Assembly: GCA_963932145.1 (NCBI GenBank)
Contig: OZ010573.1
Coordinates: 87,656,826 to 87,720,825 of the forward strand
DNA from: Acanthosepion lycidas
Lineage: Eukaryota > Mollusca > Cephalopoda > Sepiida > Sepiidae
Direction of reading: 5' to 3'
DNA length: 64,000 bases
Made by a program: the position numbers and the translations under genes. Positions 23,014 to 32,488 of the stretch are shown here, one piece after another (the stretch's first letter is position 1; every line of letters starts with the position of its first letter). The notes beneath the pieces are model-generated. The model was not told where the DNA came from. It was given only the letters and a program-made list of their open reading frames with translations, and searched no databases.

Positions 23014-23972
23014 AAGCTTAGCGCCCCGAGCAAGGCATGAAGCCACTAGGATGCAGGTGGGTTGCAGAAGATTTGTTGCAAGAGCAGATAGAGTGATAGA
23101 AGAAAGGATGAGGAGAGGGATAGTGGATAGATCAAGGTAACTGGAGATGTCGATTGACATTACATTTGAATAGTTGGAGATTATAGCTATCAGGGAAACA
23201 GTAATTGGGAAGGGTGTTCCACAGGCGAGAGGTGCGAGGTATGAAGCTATTGGAGTAGAAGAGACGGCTACATTTTATAGTTTCTACAGTGTAAGGGTGA
23301 GAGCGGGATGCCAGCCTCGTAAGGCGCTTGTATTCATGGAGACTGGGGACCAGGGAAAGCAGCTCTTCGGAGCAATTGCCATGAAAGTATTTGTAGAAGG
23401 GACAGAGAGAGGCGACGGCGCGTCTGTGAGATAGTGGCTGCAGGGGAGACGCCAGATCAGGGCCAATCACATTACACATCCGTCTATGGATCTTGTCAAG
23501 AACTCCGAGGTAAACAGAAGGTGTCCCAGACCATATACTCCATGCAAGGGCGAATGGTCGTTTTATATATTTGAAATATCGATTCAGGGGAGAAAAATTT
23601 CCTGGCGTGGCACAGAGAGCCAAAGTGCATAACTTAACTAACGAGCTACAAAGAAGAAGAAGAAGAATAAGAAGAAGAAGAAGAAGAAGAAGATGAAGAA
23701 GAAGAAGAAGAAGAAGAAGAAGAAGGACATATTGAAAATGACAGGGTCAGAGGAGAGTAGTGCATAACTTAACTAACGAGCTACAAAGAAAGAAGAAGAA
23801 GAAGAAGAAGAAGAAGAAGAAGAAGAAGGACATATTGAAAATGACAGGGTCAGAGGAGAGTAGTGCATAACTTAACTAACGAGCTACAAAGAAAGAAGAA
23901 GAAGAAGAAGAAGAAGAAGAAGAAGAAGAAGAAGAAGAAGAAGAAGAAGAAGAAGAAGAAGAAGAAGAAGAA
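22798..23972 (+). repeat. GAA-rich composite array, four units, interrupted by a LINE
   Basis: Four units start GGACATA(C/T)TGAAAA at about 22828, 22957, 23725 and 23828. Each has about 68 bp of unique sequence (GACAGGGTCAGAGGAGAGTA, then CTTAACTAACGAGCTACAAAG), followed by a variable (AAG)n or (AAAG)n tract. The last tract runs to 23972. Unit 2 is split by a LINE J copy (22988-23630). The purine strand is plus throughout. Confidence 0.9.
22988..23630 (-). mobile_element. LINE family J, 5'-truncated insertion
   Basis: Minus strand. The frame 23623-23132 (163 codons) encodes the C-terminal region: GVLDKIHRRMCNVIGPDLAS, SHRRAVASLCPFYKYFHGN, RLTRLASRSHPYTVETIKCS, IPRTSRLWNTLPNYCFP and KCNVNRHLQLP. 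The 3' UTR follows, with GCCCCGAGCAAGGCATGAAG (23021-23040) and a terminal poly-A (T-run 22988-23013). It keeps this frame intact, so it is younger than most J copies. Because neighbouring array units are uninterrupted, its insertion point inside unit 2 can be read directly. Confidence 0.85.
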
Positions 23973-24219
23973 TATTATTCTGCTAGTCTTTGTGCAAGTA
24001 TTTTTTTCTAAATATAATCAAGGCGATGTATCTGTTTTGTCATTAGGGATTCAGATTTTGAATTATTTATGCTTTCTGAGTGAGAAAACTAAAAAATGAC
24101 AAAATGTCGGTGTTTTTTTTATAACAATATAGGCCTTCAAAATAAACTATATCTGATTTTATTATCAAATACAATTTTGTCATACCTGAATCAAACAAAA
24201 GATGTTAGTAAAATTTACA

Positions 24220-24221
<2 letters not shown>

Positions 24222-24278
<57 letters not shown>
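24222..24278. repeat. (TA)n microsatellite
   Basis: About 56 bp of pure TA joined directly to the PLE-derived fold-back that follows. Confidence 0.97.
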
Positions 24279-24280
<2 letters not shown>

Positions 24281-24620
24281 TGAATTATTCATACATAAAA
24301 CAAATACAAAGGTTAATGATTAAATGGCGAGAAATCCATCTTCGCGAACAATTCAATAATATACAAAATCCCGAATCTGTTTATGAATGAAAAGATCCTG
24401 TTTTATAAATTTCCGTTGCATTAGATCTTTTTATTTTATAAGATTTCGTCTGTTCATACAGACATCCTCATGTATGAAATAGATTGTGTTCTTGTTTATA
24501 CCTGAGGATGTCTGTAGGAACAGACGAAAGCTTGTAAAATAAAAAGAACTAATGCAACGGAAATTTATAAAACAGGATCTTTTCATTCATAAACAGATTC
24601 GGGGGTTTTGTATATTATAG
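24279..24620. mobile_element. PLE tail fold-back (about 115-bp arms)
   Basis: The arm at about 24357-24472 is repeated in inverted orientation at about 24505-24619, with a spacer of about 32 bp. Both arms carry TTTATAAATTTCCGTTGCAT or its complement and the motif GAGGATGTCTGTA(T/G)GAACAGACGAAA. A related single copy, in plus orientation, is at 31860-32053, which shows that 24279-24350 belongs to the same element. The right arm contains CCTGAGGATG-stem-GAAA, resembling a hammerhead core. No RT is present. Confidence 0.7.
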
Positions 24621-25254
24621 ATGGATTTCTTTTTCTTTGATGGGGATTTGGCTATAGGAGTTTTTTGGAGTGTGGTCATTTTGGAAGGTTTGTGCTTTAA
24701 AGATTTCTTCAACGGAGAGTGCCATTAATTTCGAGGGAGAAGGGTCATATGATATGACTGCTGAAAACTGTGGTTCCTTTTTCTTTCAAAGCTTCTTTCA
24801 AGATTTTCCAGTTTCTCGACTTTTTTCGCAACTCAGGTCATATTTTAATCTTTGTTTCCTGATTCTATTGGCTTAGCTGGCCGGGTCATCGCTCTTAGAA
24901 CTGGTAGTGCCATAGAAAGAAGTAATATTTATTTTCGGTAATACAAAAATGTGGGAAAATGAGAAAACGGGGCGATAGAAGAAGACTTGTCTTCAATCTG
25001 TCATATCTTAAACTTAGCCAGCAATGATTACTCTCCCAAACATACCACAGTATTCATTACATCAAAACAGCACATTTTTATTTATCATTCTTACTACAGC
25101 CACCATAATACCTCAAGTCTCTATGTAGTCTATATAGTTTACATAAGTAATTTTTTTCTGTGGTGGTGGCATAAAAATAACAACATTAAAAATGAAGCCG
25201 CAATGGATATTTACAAAGAATAAAGTTTATATACAAGAAACTAAAGAAAAAGAA
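24621..25254. other. No recognised feature
   Basis: Short frames (24670-24876, 24987-25223) lack motifs. Nothing nameable. Confidence 0.5.
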
Positions 25255-25352
25255 GAAAGTTCATCAGAATGATTACCATGAAAGTATTTGTAGAAAAAGG
25301 CACAGGGAGAGAACTGACTGAAATCTAGATGCCAGGTCAAGTCGAATAAGAC
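25255..25352 (-). mobile_element. LINE family J scrap
   Basis: The minus strand resembles the FYKYFHGN segment of family J (plus-strand landmark ACCATGAAAGTATTTGTAGA at 25275-25294, shared with 23380 and 37756). It is only about 100 bp long. Confidence 0.55.
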
Positions 25353-25631
25353 ACACAAATACATATGTGTGTCTGTGTGTGTGCGTGGATGGACAGCTCT
25401 TACTCTTCAAAATCGGTTAAAACTGTGGTAATAATGAATTATCCCACCCTAACAATTTCAATACTAAGCACTCTGTACAAAAGCCGTCTAATTATTAACA
25501 GTTTAACAGAATAAAGATGATATTCGGCGTTGTCTAATCATTGCAAACACTAATTTTATTTTTACTTAGAAACACATAAAAATTAGAAACGTATTTCATC
25601 CATGCCCTATTCCATATCCTATTATTATATA

Positions 25632-25732
25632 TTAGGTTGGTGCAAAAATAATGACGTAATAATGTCGTTTTTGACGTTAAAAAATACGTCAAAAAACGAC
25701 ATCATTACGTCATTATTTTTGCACCAACCTAA
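25632..25732. mobile_element. Palindromic mariner-type MITE, copy 2
   Basis: A 101-bp, almost perfect palindrome, TTAGGTTGGTGCAAAAATAA to its complement, flanked by TA on both sides. It is the least diverged copy in the window and can serve as the reference. Confidence 0.93.
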
Positions 25733-25826
25733 TATTATAATCTAATCCTTTTTTACACCTTAATATTGGATTTTTATATACTACAGTTTTCACCGTTTTT
25801 TCTTTCGCTTGTATTGATGCCTTGTT

Positions 25827-25952
25827 TACAGGGTGATTGAAAAGTAACTCCATATTTTATGTATGATGAATTCCCCCGTTTATCGATAATTTTTATAAGA
25901 CTGGAAAGTACTTCATCCCTAAAATACGGAGTTACTTTTCAATCACACTGTA
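25827..25952. mobile_element. Second MITE family, TA-flanked
   Basis: Termini TACAGGGTGATTGAAAAGTA and the complement of TACAGTGTGATTGAAAAGTA differ at one base over about 25 bp. The outermost TA on each side fits a Tc1/mariner target duplication. The 75-bp interior has no coding capacity. It lies 95 bp from MITE copy 2. Confidence 0.85.
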
Positions 25953-27624
25953 CTGTTTCGAAATTTATATTAGTTGCAATAAATTGTAGTGCTACCCATG
26001 GATCTCCTCTGCTTAAATATTGATTACCTTTTTCGTATCTAAAAGATCTTTAGTTAAATCATATGTAGAAAGCCTAGAGGCATTCCCATTTGTATGTTGT
26101 CACTATTTTATATTGTTACACAATAGTCAGAACGTCACTGAATGTGTAGAAACATTTACTTGCATGAATATAATTTTTAAACTAAAGCCTCTTGCTTGTG
26201 AATTGTATCAAAGAAAAGACGTATTATCCAAGAATTTCAAATAATTTCTTACATTTGTCTTCATGCCATCAGCAAATTCGAAGGCTCCTATAATTCTAAG
26301 GTTTATTATCCTTTTCCACAACATTATCCAAACTTTGCTGCCTTCTGATTTGAGCTGGCTGAATATTCTCGTGAATTATCCAAAGTCTACTAAAGCGAGC
26401 GGTTCCATCCAATATATCACTGTATCTATCAATAAAAATTACGGCCGAGATTTACTATTCATGTAGATCTTCGATCAACCGACATGTCTCTTTATTTAAG
26501 TAGTTTCGTTGCTTTCACGTCTTTAGACAATTTTCCAAATATTCTTTTCTTTTTGGTTATTTTCGCAACAATAAATTCTTCAATTTATGCAATCTGTTTA
26601 CTCATTGCATGGCCTTTTATAATATATTTAAAGTTAATTTTCCTGCGCTTGGCAATATTTTAAATCTTTCATATTTTCTATTTTTGTTATATACCGTACC
26701 TATGACCACAAATGGGCATATCCAATCCTCATAAATATGTTGTACTATTGCAAGCGGGGGTAATATGCTGTCTAAGTAGTACACCATTAGCAGTGGTTTA
26801 CCTACTTCTCACCGCTGGCGAGTATTGTATTTTGTTGATGTTATAAAGATTAACATTTCATTTCAACCTCCGGTTTGATCATTCCTCACTCAGTAACCCT
26901 TTCGAGGTTACAGCAAATTTCCATGCAGCTTTTTCTCGATAAATCTATGAGATGTCACGTTGCACATTATTAAATTTAATATGTTTTATTATTTATATTC
27001 TTGGACTGGTGTCTTCATTTTTTGCCATGTCCACGCCGATTCAGCCGATGTACGCTCCGGTCTGAACTGAACCCTTTATTTCTTCCACCGGGGTAGATTG
27101 TTCTAGTTCCACGTGCCATGCCTCTTCCGGATGTTTCATTAATCTCCATTTAACTCAAATCTCCAAGATTTTGTTCAGTACTGCAGTAGCTAGGTATTGG
27201 ACTCACAACTCTTTGAATCACGTCACTGGTTACAACCATTGATTTTTTACACTTGAGGACATTAGTGAGTGATTTTTTTAGGACTAATAAACTTAATGTT
27301 TCAGTATCTTTTTTGCCAGAGCTCATATTGAAATTTGTTATGTCGTTATTATTGTTTTTCTCTAGCACTCCTTATTACTGGTTCCCACATTGTATTCCAT
27401 TTCAACTGAAGGAGGCCGGAGCGTGAAATGACCGAGATGCCGTGAATATGGCAAAAAAGATGAGGACAACAGAATGTAAATAGTGTAAATAATAACAATA
27501 CCTTATCTCAGAAATATAGACAGATGTTATATTATATCTTGTTAAATTTGAAAGATGTCATGCTGTTTATTGTTAAATTTAAATATGTCATATTAAATCT
27601 AAATGTAAATGTCGTTAAATTTAA

Positions 27625-27626
<2 letters not shown>
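25953..27626. other. No recognised feature
   Basis: Open frames of 65-75 codons at 26020-26466 and 27150-27368 show no family motif. The stretch 26990-27450 is GC-richer and may be an unidentified repeat. Confidence 0.5.

Positions 27627-27681
<55 letters not shown>
27627..27681. repeat. (TA)n microsatellite
   Basis: About 54 bp of TA joined directly to the fold-back at 27680. Confidence 0.97.
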
Positions 27682-27685
<4 letters not shown>

Positions 27686-27895
27686 TTTATTTAAAAATAT
27701 GATTCCAACACGCTACATATGAGTTCTCATGAAACATGAGAACTCTTATGTAGCGTGTTGGAATCATATTTTTAAATAAATAATTATATTTATGCTCTAC
27801 TTTTGTATCGAGCACTATTTTTTAAAAATAATAACAAAAATACTAAAGAACTTTGGATTATTTACCTAACCAGTTCTTTCCTATTTTCTATATAT
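27680..27895. mobile_element. PLE tail fold-back with 52-bp arms
   Basis: Arms at about 27680-27730 and 27736-27787 are inverted copies with one or two mismatches and a 5-base loop (GAAAC) inside GTTCTCAT...ATGAGAAC. The right arm continues into the same single-copy tail as 9265-9370 (TATGCTCTACTT, TCGAGCACTATTTTTT). The whole abuts (TA)n on the left and (CA)n(TA)n on the right. Confidence 0.75.
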
Positions 27896-27900
27896 TTTCT

Positions 27901-27902
27901 CT

Positions 27903-27935
<33 letters not shown>
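27901..27935. repeat. (CA)n(TA)n compound microsatellite
   Basis: About 20 bp of CA followed by about 14 bp of TA, closing the right side of the PLE tail. Confidence 0.95.
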
Positions 27936-28232
27936 TGCGAAATTTAAAAAATGGCATTATATACCATGTTGAATTTAAAATATATATCATATTATATATA
28001 TTGTTAAATAAAATATGTGCCATGCTAGATCTAGTTAAATATAAAACATGTATTTGTCTCATGGCTTTAGGCAAAATTCATAAAATACAAAAAATATTAA
28101 AACTAAAATATTTCATTTATTTCTTACACGATGAATAATGAACGGACCAGAAAGATGTTTTATATCTAATAAAAGAGAATTATCATAATATAAAATCCAT
28201 GTCGAATAATTAGCGCGCGTGCACACGCACAT

Positions 28233-28234
28233 TA

Positions 28235-28311
<77 letters not shown>
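28233..28311. repeat. (TA)n microsatellite
   Basis: About 75 bp of nearly pure TA with one G near the left edge. Confidence 0.97.
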
Positions 28312-28314
<3 letters not shown>

Positions 28315-28404
28315 TTACTTCAAAGGTTGTTTCTAGTTGATTCACGTATTTGAGCAGAGGCTACGTTTATTTGAACAGTATTTACTTCTTCTACTGGTTT
28401 CCTA

Positions 28405-28485
28405 CTCGAGAAAGGATTCGAATTTGCTGGGAAAGTATCATCGGCCCCGGCGTACTTTGACCACTCGGCTACGCAGAGCTACATA
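28405..28485 (-). repeat. tRNA-like segment (Leu/Ser type)
   Basis: The minus strand reads GTAGCCGAGTGGTCAAAGTA (box A-like, as in long-variable-arm tRNAs), then about 30 bases later AAATTCGAATCCTTTCTCG (box B-like). The arms do not form a convincing full acceptor stem. It is most likely a tRNA pseudogene or a SINE head. Confidence 0.5.
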
Positions 28486-29039
28486 TTCAAGCGAGGTTCT
28501 ATGTGCCTTAAAAAAACATTCAATCGTTCAGATTTTTTCGAAAGGCATAACTTCTCATCCGAAATGTAATCAAACCAGTTTTTTTAAAGTATTAATGAAT
28601 TTTGTATTTTAAACCGGAAATATGAAGTCAATTTTGATTGTATGTATGTATTACTTGTTACAATAAACGTTATATTTATATTTATTGAGTACACGTGTTT
28701 GAGTTACGATATCTTTTTTTTTTCATTTTATAAAACAATGAAATTAATAACAACCTAACAGTTTTTAATATCCAGTCGACATCATTGCAGTCACTTACGC
28801 GATAAAACCCTTGCCGAATGTACGAATCTATCTGATATTTCACCAAAAGATATACAATTCATTGTCAAAAGGAAAAAGAAAGAAATATTCTTATATTTCA
28901 AAATAAGTTATTAAATACTTCGTAAGTGGTTGAAAAGCAGTAAGAAAAATATCAATCGTTGTATTTTTGTAGATGCACAATCGGAAGACAAAAAGCATTG
29001 GGCAAATGTTTCGTCCTATTTGGGGACTCATCATCAGTG
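28486..29039. other. No recognised feature
   Basis: AT-rich flank of the tRNA-like segment. It could be the body of a SINE, but no second copy is in the window to show it. Confidence 0.4.
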
Positions 29040-29112
29040 CGCATCCAATACTGAATATCGAACCCGGACTGTTACGATACAACGCCAGCGTCATACCAAC
29101 GGGCCTCTTTGA
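29040..29112 (-). repeat. tRNA-like segment
   Basis: The minus strand reads CCCGTTGGTATGACGCTGGC, then CAGTCCGGGTTCGATATTCA. These resemble box A and box B at about tRNA spacing. Pairing outside the TPsiC arm is poor, so a tRNA gene is unlikely and a SINE head or pseudogene is preferred. Confidence 0.45.
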
Positions 29113-29518
29113 CGAAGAAGAAACAGACTAGTCTCGATATAGCGCCGTTACTCACAAATTCCGTGGTGGTACTCATCCAAATATTCAGACCCAACGTGTT
29201 GTGCCCCAACAGCTACATCTTCCTTCCCCTTAGCCGCTTCATATCAAGGCATTAGCTGGGTCAAACAGAATACAATACGATATGATACGAATACAAAACA
29301 AAACATACGACTGGAATCACATATACATAACTCAGTGCTTCTAAATATTCAGTAGGATGTGCTGAAAAATTATTGAACCGAAACCCTAAGATAATAATTT
29401 TTATTCTCTCTTTTTCCTGATAAGTCAACAAGTCTTGATTAAACTGTATATAGAAAAAAAGACAAAACAAAAAAATAAACAACGTAAATGAAATACAACC
29501 ATTTTCAAAGTTTTTAGT

Positions 29519-30922
29519 AAGCTGGAATAAAAATATTAATTAAAAATTAAGATGTGCAAATGTAAATGAACACTTACATATACACACTGTATTTTTATTT
29601 TACATGGTTGCCAGTGCAAATAATCTTTTGTGCACATGTAAAAATCAAAATGGCACGTTTTTTTTTTTGTTTTTTGTTTTTTTTGTAAGCTGTTTTTTTT
29701 TTTTTTTGGTAAGCTTCAGTCAAACAAATATAAGTCATAATATATGCAAACGTGTTAGAGACTAAATTTACAAAAAATATATATGCAAAGATCAAAATAA
29801 CTTCCTGAATCATTAAAAAATCGCATAGTTGAAATTTATAATTAGGCTACGAAAAGCTATCAAAAAATTTGGTGTGTACTTCTCCACGGTACAACAAATT
29901 CTTTATAAAACGGAGGCCTTTGGTATGACGAAATCACAATCATGAAGTAGCCATCAGCGAAAGTTATTAGCAAGAGTAAGAAGACATCTGAAACCCAGGC
30001 AACACCTTCGATGACATTTGCGGTTCTCCAATGCTCACGGGCAAATGTCAGAATCAATGTGCATATATCTACAGTGCGATGAAATCAAACAATGCCAATA
30101 TTCGTTTTAGAATTCCTAGAAATAGCCACTGCTTACGAAATAGCACAAGTATGCTTGCCTCAGCTATGCCAAACGACATAAGCTGCAAAAATTATGGCAA
30201 AACGTGTTATGGTCGGATGAGACCAAGCGAGGGCATTTTAGAAGGAACAATACGTGATATATCTGGCGAGCTGTTACGAGAAGAATTTGATACCAACCAT
30301 TAAACATGGTGGTGACAGTATTATGGAAAGGCAAAATAGTACGCATCGATGACACAATGGACCCTGCAAGATTCCAAGTAATTTTGAACGAATGTATCTT
30401 GTCCTCTGTTCAAAAGTTAGGTTGAGGTCAGGGCTGGAAATTTCAACAGGGCAATGATTTGAAGCATCAAAGTAAATCTACAAAAGAAGTGACAAGTCTT
30501 GGAAGCGCTTAAGTCCTGACCTGAACCTAATTGAAAATCTGTGAATCAAGTGAAAGACAGCAATGTATGCAAGAAACCCAGGTAACATCGAGTAATTGGG
30601 GCGGGGATTACCAAGAAGAATGGTTAAAAATCAGCACGGCCAGAAAATTCTTAAAATTTATAGAAAAAGACTGATTAACATTCTAAGCTCAAAAGGAGCA
30701 GTCGCCAAATATTAAATGTAAGAGCTCACTTACTTTTGCACATCTTAATTTTTAATTAAGATTTTTATTCCATCTTGCTATTTTTTTTTTTTTTGAAAGT
30801 GATTGTAATTGATTTAATAAATGGTTTTCTTAATGAATATATATTTTAATTAAGATTTTTGATCATTTGGAAAAGAGACAATTTAAAAAATATCATCTTG
30901 GGATTAAATTACTTTTGCACAG

Positions 30923-30929
<7 letters not shown>
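29519..30929 (+). mobile_element. Tc1-family transposon with long terminal repeats
   Basis: About 63 bp at 29519-29580 (TAGTAAGCTGGAATAAAAAT...) is repeated inverted at 30722-30784 (...ATTTTTATTCCATCTTGCTA). A further right end, TTACTTTTGCACAGCACTA at 30909-30927, is a typical Tc1 outer terminus and implies an inner/outer repeat layout, but I could not find its left partner. Inside, the plus strand has LWSDETKR (30210), PTIKHGGDSIMVWK-like (30295), QQGNDLKHQSKST (30446-30484), PDLNLIENL (30513) and WLKISTARKFLKFIEKD-like (30623). The second catalytic D is G; the first D and the E are kept. Stops and frameshifts make it inactive. Confidence 0.85.
29850..30715 (+). pseudogene. Tc1 transposase pseudogene
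   Basis: The reading frame begins near SLKNRIVEIYN (29806-29850, the helix-turn-helix start of Tc1 transposases) and ends near LINILSSKGAVAKY followed by a stop at about 30715. At least four frame changes and several in-frame stops occur. The DDE triad reads D-G-E. It is slightly under the usual 340 residues. Confidence 0.8.

Positions 30930-30972
<43 letters not shown>
30924..30972. repeat. (TA)n microsatellite
   Basis: About 48 bp of TA exactly between the right end of the Tc1 element and the 5' truncation point of a LINE J copy. Confidence 0.97.
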
Positions 30973-30974
<2 letters not shown>

Positions 30975-31540
30975 ACCATTCCTCCTTATTTGGAATATTG
31001 CTGTTATATATGGTCTGGTTCCCCCGCTGTACGTCTCGAGACCCTCGACAAAATCCAGAGACGGATGTGCAATGTGATGGGTCCTGATCTGGCATCTCGT
31101 CTACAGTTACTTTCTCACATACGTGTCGTGGCTTCCCTCTATCTTTTCTGCAAGTATTTTCACGGCAGCTCTTCCGATGAGCTACTTTCGCTGGTTTCAA
31201 GACTGAATGAATTTTATTGAGGTACTAGGTTGGAATCTCAGTCCCAGCCTTTCACGGTCCAAACTCTTAAATGTAACCGTCTCTTCCACTCAAACAGCTT
31301 CTTCTCTCGCACTTCCCGTCTGTGGAACTCACTTCCTATTGCTTGCTTCCCTGCCTGATTACTATAATCTTCAAATATTCAAGTGTAATGTCAATCAATA
31401 TCTGATGCCTTGATTTTTTTCACCATCTTTATTTTTTATCTTTTCCTCAATCACACCTCTTTACTCATGTTCTCAACTCTCTGTACCCACTTGCAGGCTA
31501 GTGGCACTCTCGCCTTGCTTGAGGTGAAATGCTTATGTAT
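30972..31540 (+). mobile_element. LINE family J, 5'-truncated
   Basis: It starts ISTIPPYLEYCCYIWSGSP directly after TA repeats and continues TLDKIQRRMCNVMGPDLASR, SLYLFCKYFHGSSSDELLSL. After a frameshift at about 31215 come ALPVCGTHFLLLASL and LQIFKCNVNQYLMP with a stop. The 3' UTR ends CTTGCTTGAGGTGAAATGCT near 31533. The 5' cut lies at the same region of the LINE as other J copies. Confidence 0.85.
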
Positions 31541-31548
31541 ATATATAT

Positions 31549-32104
31549 GTTTTATGTATGAATAATTCATGAATTTGTAAATTGATTGCACCTTTATTGA
31601 AATTAAAATAACTGATCCAAGTGCAACTTTTGGATAATAAGTGCGACATTACTGTAATTATTGAACAATATAGTTCATGCCACTTTGACGGAAAATTTAC
31701 CAGTAAAAAAGAATTCTCTATCACTACATTTGTACATAAACGCAGAACTTTAACCTTAAAATTTAAATTCAAACTCAGCGTTGCGACTGCACGTTCCAAA
31801 ACATTTCTCATAGCATTTTTCGGATTACAACCTTGTTTTCGTTTGTCCACTTATTACTGAAAGTATAAACAAGAACACAATATTTCATACCTGAGGATGT
31901 CTGTAGGAACAGAGGAAAGCTTGTAAAATAAAAAGATCTAATGCGACGGAAATTTATAAAACAGGATCTTTTCATTCATTCGAGGTTTTTGTATATTATT
32001 GAATTGTTCCCGGAGATGGATTTCTCACCATTTAATCATTAACCTTTGTATTTGTTTTATGTATGAATAATTCATGAATTTGTTAATTGATTGCACCTTT
32101 ATTG

Positions 32105-32110
<6 letters not shown>
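31549..32110 (+). mobile_element. PLE tail copy bounded by 57-bp direct repeats
   Basis: GTTTTATGTATGAATAATTC through ACCTTTATTGAAATTA occurs at 31549-31605 and 32054-32110, in the same orientation. The interior 31860-32053 holds CCTGAGGATGTCTGTAGG, AACAGAGGAAAGC and TTTATAAAACAGGATCTTTT, the same tail as both arms of 24357-24619. The direct-repeat layout fits the 'pseudo-LTR' organisation known for Penelope-like elements. No RT is present. TA arrays lie on both sides. Confidence 0.65.
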
Positions 32111-32176
<66 letters not shown>

Positions 32177-32216
32177 TAGCTAGATAGATAGATAGATAGA
32201 TATAGATATATATATT
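32109..32216. repeat. (TA)n with (GATA)n
   Basis: About 65 bp of TA, then GATA repeats (32174-32202), then TA again, directly against the PLE tail copies on both sides. Confidence 0.95.
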
Positions 32217-32295
32217 TATTTATTTAAAAAAAAATTATAACATAAATATGTTATAAAATCACTACAAAAATAGCCATTTTGTTTCAACACCCTCG
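32215..32295 (-). mobile_element. PLE tail fragment, minus strand
   Basis: The complement matches 632-700 (GGTGTTGAAACAAAATGGCT, TTTTTGTAGTGATTTTATAA, TATGTTATAATTT). It is the tail of the same PLE type found at the left edge of the window, in opposite orientation. Confidence 0.7.
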
Positions 32296-32364
32296 ATGTG
32301 AGGATGTTGAATGTAAAATAAATGGTTTTAAAAGTTTCAAATTAATTAACAATCCTTCGCAAGG

Positions 32365-32437
<73 letters not shown>
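32365..32437. repeat. (TA)n microsatellite
   Basis: About 70 bp of TA, then CGAT and, at 32463-32488, a (GA)n tract of 26 bp. Confidence 0.96.
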
Positions 32438-32440
<3 letters not shown>

Positions 32441-32488
32441 CGATAGACAGATAGTTTATGTGAGAGAGAGAGAGAGAGAGAGAGAGAA

